DNA from: Lachnospiraceae bacterium
GTDB lineage: Bacteria; Bacillota; Clostridia; Lachnospirales; Lachnospiraceae
Direction of reading: 5' to 3'
NCBI GenBank assembly: GCA_022791635.1
Contig: JAAVZL010000004.1
Location: 1-64,000 of the forward strand
DNA length: 64,000 bases
Shown: positions 25,281-33,462 of the stretch, in pieces
Position numbering within the stretch: position 1 is the stretch's first letter
Layout: each line of letters starts with the position of its first letter
The notes under the pieces: generated by a model
What the model was told of the DNA's origin: nothing
The model's database searches: none
What the model saw: the letters and a program-made list of their open reading frames with translations, nothing else
Program-made: the position numbers and the translations under genes

Positions 25281-25309
25281 TTGACAAACGGACTGAAATC
25301 GCATACAAT
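25281..25309 (+). promoter_or_regulatory. Promoter of tRNA-Pro
   Basis: TTGACA at 25281-25286, 17-bp spacer, TACAAT at 25304-25309, ending about 15 bp before the mature tRNA 5' end. Confidence 0.8.
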
Positions 25310-25324
25310 AATATCTGCACGTAA

Positions 25325-25398
25325 CGGAGTATGGCGTAGCTTGGTAGCGCGCTCGGCTGGGGGCCGAGAGGTCGCAGGTTCAAATCCTGTTACTCCGA
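25325..25398 (+). tRNA. tRNA-Pro (anticodon GGG)
   Basis: The cloverleaf can be drawn by hand. Acceptor CGGAGTA pairs with TACTCCG; D-arm is GCG..TTGGTA..CGC; anticodon stem CTCGG/CCGAG encloses CTGGGGG with anticodon GGG; T-arm GCAGG-TTCAAAT-CCTGT. The discriminator is A and CCA is not encoded. It reads codons CCC and CCU. Confidence 0.93.
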
Positions 25399-25440
25399 CT
25401 ATTATTTAGTTTTACGCAGAATGAATATGGAGATTTCAGA

Positions 25441-25508
25441 AGAAGTTGAAGGCTGTGCGGGCAGCAGAGTGCGTACGCACTTGAGAGGAAGAATTCAACT
25501 TCTTTTTT
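25441..25508 (+). terminator. Terminator after tRNA-Pro
   Basis: AGAAGTTGAA pairs with TTCAACTTCT, followed by a T-run, with a GC-rich inner region containing GTGCGTACGCAC. Confidence 0.78.
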
Positions 25509-25668
25509 GTTATCATCATTTTCCCTGTCTTCCGTCGTCTGCTGCCATGTTCTGTTTTGCATGCGCTTTAAGCATCTTACCACTTTTGTGTTTGAAAATC
25601 AATATGGAGCAGGCTTCGAGCGGACATCAATTATTGCCGGACCGGGGTTTATAAGGTGAAAAAATGAT

Positions 25669-25696
25669 TTGACAATACTTTAAAAAATGTTACTAT
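25669..25696 (+). promoter_or_regulatory. Promoter of the PTS operon
   Basis: TTGACA at 25669-25674, 16-bp spacer, TACTAT at 25691-25696. The start site falls just before the RAT/terminator leader. Confidence 0.7.
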
Positions 25697-25710
25697 GACT
25701 ATGTCGATAT

Positions 25711-25784
25711 AGGTTTGTTACTCCTTGAGGCTTATCCTATCAGCATGTTTTTTTGTTGTGGATGATGCTTTGAGGAGTTTTTTT
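25711..25784 (+). promoter_or_regulatory. RAT antiterminator site overlapping an intrinsic terminator
   Basis: Bases 25711-25738 read like a ribonucleic antiterminator of the BglG/LicT family (GGTTTGTTACT core, with a complementary AGGC..ATCCT end). The terminator stem (25720-25731 with 25767-25778, then seven T) shares the 3' part of the RAT, so protein binding to the RAT would block termination. The matching regulator gene lies two genes downstream. Confidence 0.78.
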
Positions 25785-25810
25785 ATGCTTTTGTAGAGGA
25801 GGAGGCTTTT

Positions 25811-26302
25811 ATGTTTGGATTTTTCAAGAAAAAAGAAGTGATAAATGAGGCGTCACTCTATGCCATTGCAAAGGGAAGGACCCTTCCTCTGGGAGATGTT
25901 CCGGACGAGACATTTGCCGCAGGGCTTCTGGGGGATGGAATGGGCTTTGTGTTTGAGGGAGATATGGTTTACGCCCCCTGTGACGGAAAAGTGATGCTCA
26001 TAGCGGAAACAAACCATGCAGTCGGGCTTCGGGCAGAAAACGGAGCTGAATTATTGATTCATATAGGAATGGATACCGTGAATTTAAACGGCAAGGGTTT
26101 ACATCCCCAGGTTTCCTGCAATCAAAAGGTAAAAAGGGGGGAAGCCTTGATTCAGATAGATCGCCAGTTTATGGCGAAAGAGGGGATTGATTTGACCACT
26201 CCTGTTATTTTGACAAACAAAGAAGACTATATACTGACAAAAGTAAAAGAAGACAATGAAGTAGATAAGGATGACTGTGTTATGACGCTCATAAAAAGGT
26301 GA
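25811..26302 (+). CDS. PTS glucose-type EIIA component
   Basis: Protein of 163 residues, a single-domain IIA of the Crr type. Landmarks are VYAPCDGKVMLIAETNHAV and the phospho-His in LLIHIGMDTVNLNGKGL (about residue 78). It accepts phosphate from HPr and passes it to the IIB domain encoded by the third gene of the operon, whose EIIBC lacks its own IIA. It also probably controls the antiterminator. AGGAGGAGG precedes the ATG. Confidence 0.9.
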   Translation: MFGFFKKKEVINEASLYAIAKGRTLPLGDVPDETFAAGLLGDGMGFVFEGDMVYAPCDGKVMLIAETNHAVGLRAENGAELLIHIGMDTVNLNGKGLHPQVSCNQKVKRGEALIQIDRQFMAKEGIDLTTPVILTNKEDYILTKVKEDNEVDKDDCVMTLIKR

Positions 26303-26307
26303 AAGCC

Positions 26308-27126
26308 ATGAAGGTAATTAAAAATATCAACAATAATGTTTCCCTATGCCTTGACAGCCAGGGGCGGGAGGTGGTTGCCTTTGGCAAGGGAATCGGATTT
26401 ACAAAGCCGCCCTATGAGGTCCCTTTAAGCCAGATACAGCGCACCTTCTACAATATTGACGAGAGTTATCTGAGTGTTTTGGTAGCCATTCCCGAGGAAA
26501 TGCTCAACGTGGCGGCGGAGATCTATGATTACGGAAATCGGAAAATGAATAACTGTTTTTCTTCCAATGTGGTATTTACCCTGGCAGATCATATTCGTTT
26601 TGCCATAAAAAGAGAAGAAGAAAATATCAGCATAAAGCTTCCGCTGTTCTATGAAGTTCAGAATCTCTATCCGGAGGAAATCGAGATTGGAATCTACGCC
26701 CTTAAGCTTATCAATGAGAGATTCAACGTTCACCTTCCAAAGGAAGAGGCGGCAAGCATCACCTTGCACTTTGTGGGATATGGTTTACATAATGGTTCTT
26801 ATTCCGGAAAAGATGAGAAAATCATTATGGATCAATGTACGGAAATCGTGGAACAGATGATGGAAATTCACATCGACAAAAAGAGCTTTAACTATTCCCG
26901 GTTTCTGACGCATCTTCATTACCTGCTGGATCGGGTGAAGCATAACAAAACAATCAACACGGAAAACGGTAAGGTATATGAGGAGCTGAAAAAGCAATAT
27001 CCCAAAACTTATGAGTGTGTAAAAAGGATAGAAGCCTTCCTGACCATAGAATTAAATGATGAAGAGAGACTGTATCTGATTTTACATATCAATCGCCTTT
27101 GTTCTTACGAGGACTATTTTCAGTAG
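26308..27126 (+). CDS. licT: BglG/LicT-family transcriptional antiterminator
   Basis: Protein of 272 residues: N-terminal RNA-binding CAT domain (MKVIKNINNNVSLCL, KGIGF), then PRD1 (about 65-170, with LADHIRFA and INERFNVHLP) and PRD2 (about 170-272, with SRFLTHLHYLLDR and LILHINRL). HPr and EII phosphorylate PRD histidines to gate RNA binding. Its target is the RAT/terminator upstream of the operon at 25711-25784. ATG 26308, after AAAAGGTGAAA, is preferred over GTG 26299 because family members begin exactly at MKVIKNINNN. Confidence 0.92.
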   Translation: MKVIKNINNNVSLCLDSQGREVVAFGKGIGFTKPPYEVPLSQIQRTFYNIDESYLSVLVAIPEEMLNVAAEIYDYGNRKMNNCFSSNVVFTLADHIRFAIKREEENISIKLPLFYEVQNLYPEEIEIGIYALKLINERFNVHLPKEEAASITLHFVGYGLHNGSYSGKDEKIIMDQCTEIVEQMMEIHIDKKSFNYSRFLTHLHYLLDRVKHNKTINTENGKVYEELKKQYPKTYECVKRIEAFLTIELNDEERLYLILHINRLCSYEDYFQ

Positions 27127-27215
27127 AAGCATGGGTTTTGGAAAATGAATGGACAAAATCACAGTGTAGGCGCGCAATGCTGTGTTATTTGTATAAATAA
27201 AAAAGGAGAATTACA

Positions 27216-28634
27216 ATGGGAAAAAAAGAAAAATATCAGGACCTTGCAGAGCATGTGGTTGATTTGCTCGGCGGAAAAGACAATATTTCATTTTTCACAC
27301 ACTGCATTACCCGCCTGCGCTTTAATTTAAAGGATCAGGGGCTGGCAAAAACAGCAGAAATCAAAAGGCTTGCCAATGTTGTCGGAGTACAGCATTCCGG
27401 AGAGCAGCTTCAGATTATCATTGGACAGGAGGTTGGAGAAGCCTACAAGCTGATCTGTGAAAAATCCGGGCTAAAGGCGCAGGCTGCCATTGATGAAAAT
27501 TTAGATGAGGTTCAGGAGAAAAAGGATCTGTCAATAAAGGGAATCGGAAATGCCATTTTAAGCAGCCTGTCCGGCTGCCTGACGCCCATTATCCCCATTC
27601 TGATAGTATCTGCCATGTTTAAAACGCTGACTGCCGTTTTTGGCCCCAATATGCTCAATGTGATGCCGGAAACAAGCAATCTCTATGTATTATTTAATTT
27701 TTCCGGAGACGCGGCATTCTACTTTCTGCCGGTTGCAGTGGGGTATACCGCAGCCAAAAGGTTTGGAGTGAATCCCGTTCTCGGAATTCTGATGGGAGGA
27801 ATTCTGATTCATCCCGCATTAAGCAAAATTGCCGAAGCCGGGGAGGCTTTCACGGTATTTGGCATCCCCTGTCTGGCACAGAATTATACATCCAGCATTT
27901 TCCCGGCAATTTTATCCGTATGGGTGATGTCTTACATTGAGCGCTTCTTTAATAAGCACACACCTTCTGTGCTAAAACCGGTATTTGCGCCCTTTTTGAC
28001 GATTTTAGTGACGCTTCCTGTCTCCCTGTGTGTGTTGGGGCCTGCAGGACACTTTTTAGGAGAATATATCTCAAAATTCTTCCTGTGGATGGGCAATTCC
28101 GGAGGAATCTTTAAGGTATTGGCGATTGCCATCGTGGCGGCACTGTGGCAGTATCTGGTAATGACCGGCATGCATTGGCTGCTGATTACCACAACCATGG
28201 TTGTGATGGCAGAAACGGGGCAGGAGTCCTTTGTACTGGCCACCAGCTGCTCTGCATTTACCGTTGGCGGCATGTGCCTGGGAGCATTCTTAAGACAGAA
28301 GGAGGGAGATAAGAAATCCCTGTCCCTTTCCTATATTGTGGCACAGCTTATCGGTGGAATCACGGAGCCGGGATTATATGGCGTTGGGCTGCGGTATCGG
28401 CGGCCCTTGCTGGGAATGATGGCCGGAGGCTTTGCCGGGGGACTGTATGCGGGAATTACCAATCTGACAGCCTATCAGATTGTTCCGGTGGGAAATTTTC
28501 TGAGCTTGCTTGACTTTGTGGGAGGCCATAATATGAACTTTATCAATGGTATTATTGCGGCTGTCATTGCCTTCTCCGTTGCGGCCATTGTGACTTTTCT
28601 TCTTGGATTTGATGAAAAAAAGCTGGCAGAATAA
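27216..28634 (+). CDS. PTS EIIBC, beta-glucoside/sucrose-type
   Basis: Protein of 472 residues. The N-terminal IIB domain has the phospho-Cys in THCITRLRF (about residue 28). It is followed by a IIC membrane domain of about ten segments with GITEPGLYGV near the C-terminus. There is no C-terminal IIA, which the first gene of the operon supplies. It imports and phosphorylates a disaccharide or glucoside; the following ChbG-type gene suggests a chitobiose- or amino-sugar-like substrate, but no phospho-glycosidase is present. Strong AAAAGGAG before the ATG. Confidence 0.9.
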   Translation: MGKKEKYQDLAEHVVDLLGGKDNISFFTHCITRLRFNLKDQGLAKTAEIKRLANVVGVQHSGEQLQIIIGQEVGEAYKLICEKSGLKAQAAIDENLDEVQEKKDLSIKGIGNAILSSLSGCLTPIIPILIVSAMFKTLTAVFGPNMLNVMPETSNLYVLFNFSGDAAFYFLPVAVGYTAAKRFGVNPVLGILMGGILIHPALSKIAEAGEAFTVFGIPCLAQNYTSSIFPAILSVWVMSYIERFFNKHTPSVLKPVFAPFLTILVTLPVSLCVLGPAGHFLGEYISKFFLWMGNSGGIFKVLAIAIVAALWQYLVMTGMHWLLITTTMVVMAETGQESFVLATSCSAFTVGGMCLGAFLRQKEGDKKSLSLSYIVAQLIGGITEPGLYGVGLRYRRPLLGMMAGGFAGGLYAGITNLTAYQIVPVGNFLSLLDFVGGHNMNFINGIIAAVIAFSVAAIVTFLLGFDEKKLAE

Positions 28635-28650
28635 GCGGAAATGAGGTAAA

Positions 28651-29282
28651 ATGAAAAGGATTATTTTCAGAGCGGACGATCTGGGATATTCAGAAGGCGT
28701 AAATCTGGGAATAGCAAAGACCGTAAAAAAGGGCTTGGTGCGGACGGTCGGATTGATTGTGAATCTGGACCGCTCAAAGGAAGGCTTTGAGCTTATCGGT
28801 GAGGAGGACCTGTGCCTGGGGCTTCATGTGAATATTTCTTATGGAAAACCGGTTTCAGAGCCTTCCGCGCTGCCCTCTCTTTTAAAGGAAAACGGAGACT
28901 TTAAGGCCTCCGGGGAATATAATAACGCCTTGATTGGTTTTGTTTCCTATGACGAGGTTTACAGAGAGATTGAAGCGCAGTATCAACGCTTTCAGGAGAT
29001 CACAGGCCGGGAACCGGATTACATAGAAGGACACGCTATTGTAAATGAAACGTATTTTCGGGCCATAGAAGCCATTGCCCATGCATATCGGCTGCAATAT
29101 ATTCCCACCTTGCTGTCCCATGAGGATTGCTTTGTTATGAACAATCATCGGTTGTATTTCTGGATGGAAAGCATGCAGGCAGTGTCCGCGAGGTTCAGTT
29201 CCTAACAGGAAATGGGTTGCGTTCTGCGATTCGGCAGCAGGAGATAGAAGTAATCACCTATAAAAATCTGGAAAGAGGGTAA
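28651..29282 (+). pseudogene. ChbG/YdjC-family deacetylase with internal deletion
   Basis: ChbG removes an acetyl group from chitooligosaccharides. The N-terminal part is intact (RADDLGYSEGVNLGI, LCLGLHVNIS, DYIEGHAIVN with metal-binding Asp and His) up to about 29190. It then breaks out of frame (SARFSS stop). The normal C-terminus resumes in another frame as VQFLTGNGLRSAIRQQEIEV ending at 29282. Around 50-60 residues between, including a conserved HPG region, are missing. The loss resembles the deletions in the 10-15 kb block. Confidence 0.8.
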
Positions 29283-29288
29283 AGTGGC

Positions 29289-30209
29289 TTGGATTTGTCT
29301 GTCTTGATTACGCAAATGCTGATTTTGTTTCTTTTGATTCTTTGCGGCTATGCAGCCGCAAGAGGCCATGTGCTAAAGAAAGAGGATGTCCCTGTCCTGT
29401 CGAAGGTGGTCTTGAATCTGGGAATCCCAGGAGTGGTGCTGTCTTCCGTAGGCGAGGGATGTGCGCTGTCGGCCTCGGAGATTTTCCTCTGTCTGGCAGG
29501 CTTTCTGGCCTTTACGGTTTTTTGCGCATTGCTTGGGAAAATAACGGTAAAGCTTTTGAAAATTCAGGCGGACAAAAGATTATATGAGTTCATGTATACC
29601 TTCTCCAATGTAGGCTTTATGGGGCTTCCTGTGGTGCAGGCGGTTCTGGGAGAGGAGGTCATGATTTATGCCATGCTTTTTCTCATTCCCAACAATCTGG
29701 TGCTGTTCTCCTATGGGGAGTATTTGATGCGGGATACCAGAGGCTTTTCTCTGAGGAGCTTTTTCAGTCCTCCGATTGTGGCCTCCCTTCTTGCTGTGGG
29801 GATTTGTCTATTGAATCTTCGCTTCCCGTACCCAATCGCAAAGGTTATTTCTTATGTGGGAGGCATTACCACACCGCTGGCAATGATCATCATAGGAATT
29901 ACCCTCCTTGGCGTGCAGGGAAAGGAGATCATAAAAAATAAAGATCTGCTGGTATTTTTGGTTGTAAAAATGCTGGTGCTTCCCCTTGTGGGCTACGGGC
30001 TTCTGTATGTGCTTTCCGTACCGGAGGTGATGGTTCACATTTTGATTTTGCTGATGGCAATGCCCATTCCCGCCAATACGATTATTTATGCCAGTCTTTA
30101 TAAGAAGAATGTATCTCTGGCAAGCCAGACTTCCGTGCTTACAAGCCTTGTGTGCATCGTTACGATACCGATGGTCTTTTTTGTGATATCGCTGCTCTCC
30201 TCTTTCTGA
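29289..30209 (+). CDS. AEC-family (auxin efflux carrier-like) transporter
   Basis: Protein of 306 residues with about ten hydrophobic segments and AEC features (VVLNLGIPGVVLSSVG, FSNVGFMGLPVVQAVLGEE, MPIPANTIIYASLY). Bacterial members export or exchange small organic acids such as malate; the substrate is unknown. TTG at 29289 is used as the start because GAGGG lies upstream and the alignment begins here; a GTG four bases earlier is out of frame. It is the last gene of the PTS transcript, closed by a terminator that overlaps its stop codon. Confidence 0.83.
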   Translation: MDLSVLITQMLILFLLILCGYAAARGHVLKKEDVPVLSKVVLNLGIPGVVLSSVGEGCALSASEIFLCLAGFLAFTVFCALLGKITVKLLKIQADKRLYEFMYTFSNVGFMGLPVVQAVLGEEVMIYAMLFLIPNNLVLFSYGEYLMRDTRGFSLRSFFSPPIVASLLAVGICLLNLRFPYPIAKVISYVGGITTPLAMIIIGITLLGVQGKEIIKNKDLLVFLVVKMLVLPLVGYGLLYVLSVPEVMVHILILLMAMPIPANTIIYASLYKKNVSLASQTSVLTSLVCIVTIPMVFFVISLLSSF

Positions 30210-30225
30210 AGGGCAGCGATTTTTC
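30188..30225 (+). terminator. Terminator overlapping the AEC gene end
   Basis: ATCGCTGC (30188-30195) pairs with GCAGCGAT (30213-30220), followed by T-rich sequence. The 5' arm lies inside the coding region. Confidence 0.72.
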
Positions 30226-30227
30226 TA

Positions 30228-30256
30228 TTGACAAAGCCTCCTGCAGCTGTTATATT
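30228..30256 (+). promoter_or_regulatory. Promoter of glnA
   Basis: TTGACA at 30228-30233, 17-bp spacer, TATATT at 30251-30256. The start near 30263 gives a leader of about 175 nt before glnA. Confidence 0.8.
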
Positions 30257-30268
30257 TTGAGACAGAGC

Positions 30269-30305
30269 AAAGGCGTTCGACGTAAGGAGAGGAACGCCTT
30301 TTTTT
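30269..30305 (+). terminator. Promoter-proximal terminator/attenuator in the glnA leader
   Basis: AGGCGTTC (30271-30278) pairs with GAACGCCT (30292-30299), ending in seven T. It lies between the glnA promoter and gene, and the upstream operon already has its own terminator, so it is best read as an attenuator. The loop and 3' arm (GACGTAAGGAG, GGAACGCC) are purine-rich. Confidence 0.7.
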
Positions 30306-30310
30306 ATGCA

Positions 30311-30423
30311 CACGGGCGCCCAGAGGAAGATGTCAGCCGAAGCTGACTGGCGCCCGGCGCACGAGTAGAGAGAAAAACTTCCGTACTCGATTGTACAGGC
30401 CCGTGCAGCGAGTAGAGAGAAAA
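30311..30423 (+). promoter_or_regulatory. glnA leader with competing RNA pairings
   Basis: GGGCGCC (30314-30320) can pair locally with GGCGCCC (30349-30355), enclosing GTCAGC-CGAA-GCTGAC. The overlapping CACGGGC (30311-30317) can instead pair at long range with GCCCGTG (30399-30405). CGAGTAGAGAGAAAA occurs twice (30362-30376 and 30409-30423), and TACTCG at 30384-30389 can pair with either CGAGTA. The second copy runs into the ribosome binding site region, so a switch between the two forms could change translation. Confidence 0.55.
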
Positions 30424-30437
30424 GAAGGAGAGAAGAC

Positions 30438-31784
30438 ATGAGCCATTATACCAAAAAAGATATTTTAAGGCTGGTGGAAGAGGAGGATGTGGAGTTTATC
30501 CGCCTGCAGTTTACGGACCTGTACGGGAATCTGAAAAATGCGGCCATCACCGTGAGCCAGCTGGAGCGGGTGCTTGATCATAACTATGTATTTGACGGCT
30601 CCTGTGTGGACGGATTTGTGGATGACAATGATACGGATATGTTTCTCTGTCCGGATTTGAATACCTTTGTCATCTTTCCCTGGAGGCCACAGCAGGGAAA
30701 GGTTGCCCGGCTCATCTGTGATATTAAGCGGCCCGACGGGACGCCCTATGAGAGCGATCCCCGGTACATTTTAAAGAAGGTGCTGAAGGAGGCAGGAGAT
30801 ATGGGCTACCAGTTCGATGTGGGACCGGAATGTGAATTCTTTCTGTTTCACACGGACGACAAGGGGGAGCCTACGACGCTCAGTCACGAGCGGGCAGGCT
30901 ACTGTGACATGAGCCCCATTGATCTGGGGGAAAATGCAAGGCGCGATATGGTGATGACTCTGGAAGAAATGGACTTTGAGGTGGAATCCTCCTTCCATGA
31001 GGTGGCCTCTGCCCAGCACGAGATTGACTTCCGCTATGATGAGGCTCTGCTGACTGCGGACCAAATTATGACCTTTAAGCTGGCGGTAAAGGCCATTGCG
31101 AGACGCTTTGGCCTTCACGCCACCTTTATGCCAAAGCCCAAGACCGAGGAAAACGGCTCCGGGATGCACACCAATATGTCTCTGTCCCAGAACGGAAGAA
31201 ATATCTTTCAGGATTTCCGGGATCCCAATGGCTTAAGCAGGGAGGCTTACTATTTTATCGGCGGGATCCTAAAGCATGCCAGAGGGATTACGGCTATCAC
31301 CAATCCTCTGGTGAATTCCTACAAGCGTCTATTCCCAGCCCAGAAGGCGTCGGGCTATATGGCTCCGGGCTATGTGGCCTGGTCGGCGGTGAACCGCGCT
31401 CAGCTGATCCGCATTCCGGCCCAGCGGGGAGAGAATGTGCGCATTGAGCTTCGAAGCCCGGATCCCTCCTGCAACCCTTATCTGGCTCTGGCCGTATGCC
31501 TGGCCGCCGGCCTGGAGGGAATCCGGGAACAGATTCTGCCGCCGGATCCGGTGGATAAGAACAGCCGCCGGATGACGGATGAGGAGCGAAAGGAGAGGGG
31601 GATTGAGGCGCTTCCCCGGAATCTTTGGGAGGCCCTGGATGCCATGGAGGCAGATCCTCTGGTAACAAAGGTCCTGGGAGAGAAAGTCAGCCGCAGCTAT
31701 TGTGAGGCCAAGCGCAGAGAGTGGGAGGAGTACTGTACCCAGGTGTCTGCCTGGGAGCTTGACAGCTATCTTTACCGGATTTAG
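30438..31784 (+). CDS. glnA: Glutamine synthetase type I
   Basis: Protein of 448 residues, the size of the GSI-alpha class of Firmicutes. Recognisable are the beta-grasp N-terminus (EFIRLQFTDLYGNLKN), GPECEFFLF for metal and ATP binding, ENGSGMHTNMSLS, the NPLVNSYKRLFP stretch and RIPAQRGENVRIELR near the active site. No adenylylation tyrosine loop of the GSI-beta type is seen. It makes glutamine from glutamate and ammonium. An ANTAR regulator follows, and the leader holds an attenuator, pointing to RNA-level nitrogen control. Confidence 0.95.
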   Translation: MSHYTKKDILRLVEEEDVEFIRLQFTDLYGNLKNAAITVSQLERVLDHNYVFDGSCVDGFVDDNDTDMFLCPDLNTFVIFPWRPQQGKVARLICDIKRPDGTPYESDPRYILKKVLKEAGDMGYQFDVGPECEFFLFHTDDKGEPTTLSHERAGYCDMSPIDLGENARRDMVMTLEEMDFEVESSFHEVASAQHEIDFRYDEALLTADQIMTFKLAVKAIARRFGLHATFMPKPKTEENGSGMHTNMSLSQNGRNIFQDFRDPNGLSREAYYFIGGILKHARGITAITNPLVNSYKRLFPAQKASGYMAPGYVAWSAVNRAQLIRIPAQRGENVRIELRSPDPSCNPYLALAVCLAAGLEGIREQILPPDPVDKNSRRMTDEERKERGIEALPRNLWEALDAMEADPLVTKVLGEKVSRSYCEAKRREWEEYCTQVSAWELDSYLYRI

Positions 31785-31853
31785 GGGATGGCAGCGTTGG
31801 AACGAAATGCGCCGTCCTTGGACCTTTTTGCTTAGCACTGTGGGGGGATGTAC

Positions 31854-32402
31854 ATGACAAATATTATTGTATTGTTTCCAAAGGCGGAAGATGCCGGAAA
31901 TGTACGCAGTCTCCTGGTGCGGCACGGATTTGAGGTGTCTGCGGTCTGTACGACGGGAGCCCAGGCTTTGGCCCAGGCCAACACCCTGGGGGACGGGATC
32001 CTGGTCTGCGGCTACAAGTATCCGGATATGATTTATTCGGAGCTGCGGGCGTCCCTCCCCTCGCATTTTGAGATGATTCTGGTCGCCTCTCAGAGGGTCC
32101 TAAGCGAATGCCGGGATTCGGAATTGATGTGCATCGCCATGCCTATCAAGGTGCGGGATCTGTTAAATACCCTGGATCTGATGGCAGAGCAGATAGCCCG
32201 GAGAAAAAGGCGTCTTCGTCAGAAGCCGAAGACCCGCTCGGAGGAGGAGAAGAAAATCCTTTGGGAGGCCAAAAGTCTGCTGATGGAGCGGAACCATATG
32301 AGCGAGGAGGAGGCCCATCGGTACATTCAGAAATGCAGCATGGACAGCGGAACCAACCTGGTGGAAACGGCAGAGATGGTATTAAGCCTGATGAATTTTT
32401 AG
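31854..32402 (+). CDS. ANTAR-domain antiterminator with pseudo-receiver
   Basis: Protein of 182 residues. The N-terminal receiver-like domain (about 1-115) lacks a standard Asp triad. The C-terminal three-helix ANTAR domain (about 125-180) has AKSLLMERNHMSEEEAHRYI. ANTAR proteins bind paired small hairpins in leader RNA and prevent termination; close relatives next to glnA regulate nitrogen genes. ATG 31854 has GGGGGG at a proper distance, whereas ATG 31848 is too near it. Its natural target is probably the glnA leader, although I do not see the textbook pair of hexaloop hairpins there. Confidence 0.87.
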   Translation: MTNIIVLFPKAEDAGNVRSLLVRHGFEVSAVCTTGAQALAQANTLGDGILVCGYKYPDMIYSELRASLPSHFEMILVASQRVLSECRDSELMCIAMPIKVRDLLNTLDLMAEQIARRKRRLRQKPKTRSEEEKKILWEAKSLLMERNHMSEEEAHRYIQKCSMDSGTNLVETAEMVLSLMNF

Positions 32403-32534
32403 ATATTACGGAACTTTAAACAGTAATATCCCTTACAGTGCACAAATCAATTTACAGGCACATGTACTTGTGACTGGAAATTGATTTAGACGAGGGTGTA
32501 CCGGAAGAGATATTACGGAACTTTAAATAGGAGA
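32401..32534 (+). repeat. Structured leader element before dapF
   Basis: One 107-bp unit (32413-32519) begins ACTTTAAACAG and ends before ACTTTAAATAGGAG, the dapF ribosome binding site. It pairs as GTAATATC with GATATTAC, GTGCAC with GTGTAC, AAATCAATTTACAG with CTGGAAATTGATTT, and CACA with TTGTG at the tip. Length and layout equal the 7.5-kb units while the stem bases differ in a compensated way. A half unit (GATATTAC at 32402-32409) precedes it, starting inside the ANTAR stop codon. Confidence 0.8.
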
Positions 32535-32540
32535 ATTTTT

Positions 32541-33392
32541 ATGAGATTTACGAAAATGCACGGCATCGGCAACGATTACGTCTATGTGGACTGTACCGGG
32601 GAGCCCTTAGAGAATCCGGAGGAAGCAGCCCGCCTGGTGAGCGATCGGCACAAGGGCATCGGAGGGGACGGCCTGATTCTGATTCAGCCTTCCGAAGAAG
32701 CGGATTTTGAGATGGCTATGTACAATGCGGACGGCTCCTACGGGAAGATGTGCGGCAACGGAATCCGCTGTGTGGCAAAGTACGTATACGATCATGGTCT
32801 GACGGATAAGACAGAGCTGAAGATTATTTCCGGAGGGGCCGTCAAATACCTGAAGCTGACCGTGGAGAACGGCAGAGTGTCACAGGTGCAGGTCAACATG
32901 GGAGAGCCTATTTTAAAGCCGTCCCTGATTCCGGTGAAAGGAGAGGGAGAGCAGCTAGTGGGAGAGCCCGTCGTCGTTGACGGTAAGACCTATGAGATGA
33001 CCTGCGTTTCCATGGGAAATCCCCATGCAGTTGTTTTTCTTAAGGATGTGAAGGGCCTTAAGCTTGAAGAGCTGGGGCCAAAGTTTGAGAACCATGAACG
33101 CTTCCCGGATCGGGTGAACACGGAATTTGTGCGCATCATAGACAGAGAAACCTTGGAAATGCGCGTGTGGGAGCGTGGATCCGGAGAGACCATGGCCTGT
33201 GGAACGGGGGCCTGCGCCGTGGCCGTAGCCGCTGCCTTAAACGGCTTTGCCGGCCGCAGCGTTACCGTTCGCCTGCTGGGAGGCGATCTGCAGATTGACT
33301 GGAGCGAGAAAGACAACTGCGTGTACATGACAGGTCCTGCGGCAGAGGTATTTCGGGGAGAGGTTGACCTGGAAGCCCTGCGCCGGAATTAA
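32541..33392 (+). CDS. dapF: Diaminopimelate epimerase
   Basis: Protein of 283 residues. Both catalytic cysteines are present: in MCGNGIRC (about residue 73) and GETMACGTGAC (about 222). It converts LL- to meso-diaminopimelate for lysine and peptidoglycan. The start MRFTKMHGIGNDYVYVD is canonical, so ATG 32541 is firm and the longer frame from 32496, which crosses the repeat element, is wrong. dapL follows, so two consecutive steps of the same branch are encoded together, each preceded by its own copy of the leader element. Confidence 0.96.
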   Translation: MRFTKMHGIGNDYVYVDCTGEPLENPEEAARLVSDRHKGIGGDGLILIQPSEEADFEMAMYNADGSYGKMCGNGIRCVAKYVYDHGLTDKTELKIISGGAVKYLKLTVENGRVSQVQVNMGEPILKPSLIPVKGEGEQLVGEPVVVDGKTYEMTCVSMGNPHAVVFLKDVKGLKLEELGPKFENHERFPDRVNTEFVRIIDRETLEMRVWERGSGETMACGTGACAVAVAAALNGFAGRSVTVRLLGGDLQIDWSEKDNCVYMTGPAAEVFRGEVDLEALRRN

Positions 33393-33456
33393 ACTGGAAA
33401 CAGCAGTATCTCAAGAAAGATGTGCTAAGAGAGATACTGCGGAACTGGAATAGGAG
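33393..33456 (+). repeat. Short form of the leader element before dapL
   Basis: A 51-bp unit, ACTGGAAACAGCAGTATCTC to GAGATACTGCGGA (33393-33443), followed by ACTGGAATAGGAG. The 10-bp stem GCAGTATCTC/GAGATACTGC is perfect and again differs from the other copies by paired changes. The inner hairpin of the long form is missing, but AAAGATGTG remains in the loop. It begins at the dapF stop codon. Confidence 0.8.
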
Positions 33457-33462
33457 AACAAG

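Noticed and set aside
30269..30305. Glutamine riboswitch (glnA motif)
   Set aside because: GACGTAAGGAG and GGAACGCC recall parts of that motif, but the three-helix junction is not present and the known class is found mainly in cyanobacteria and marine samples; an attenuator hairpin is the safer call.
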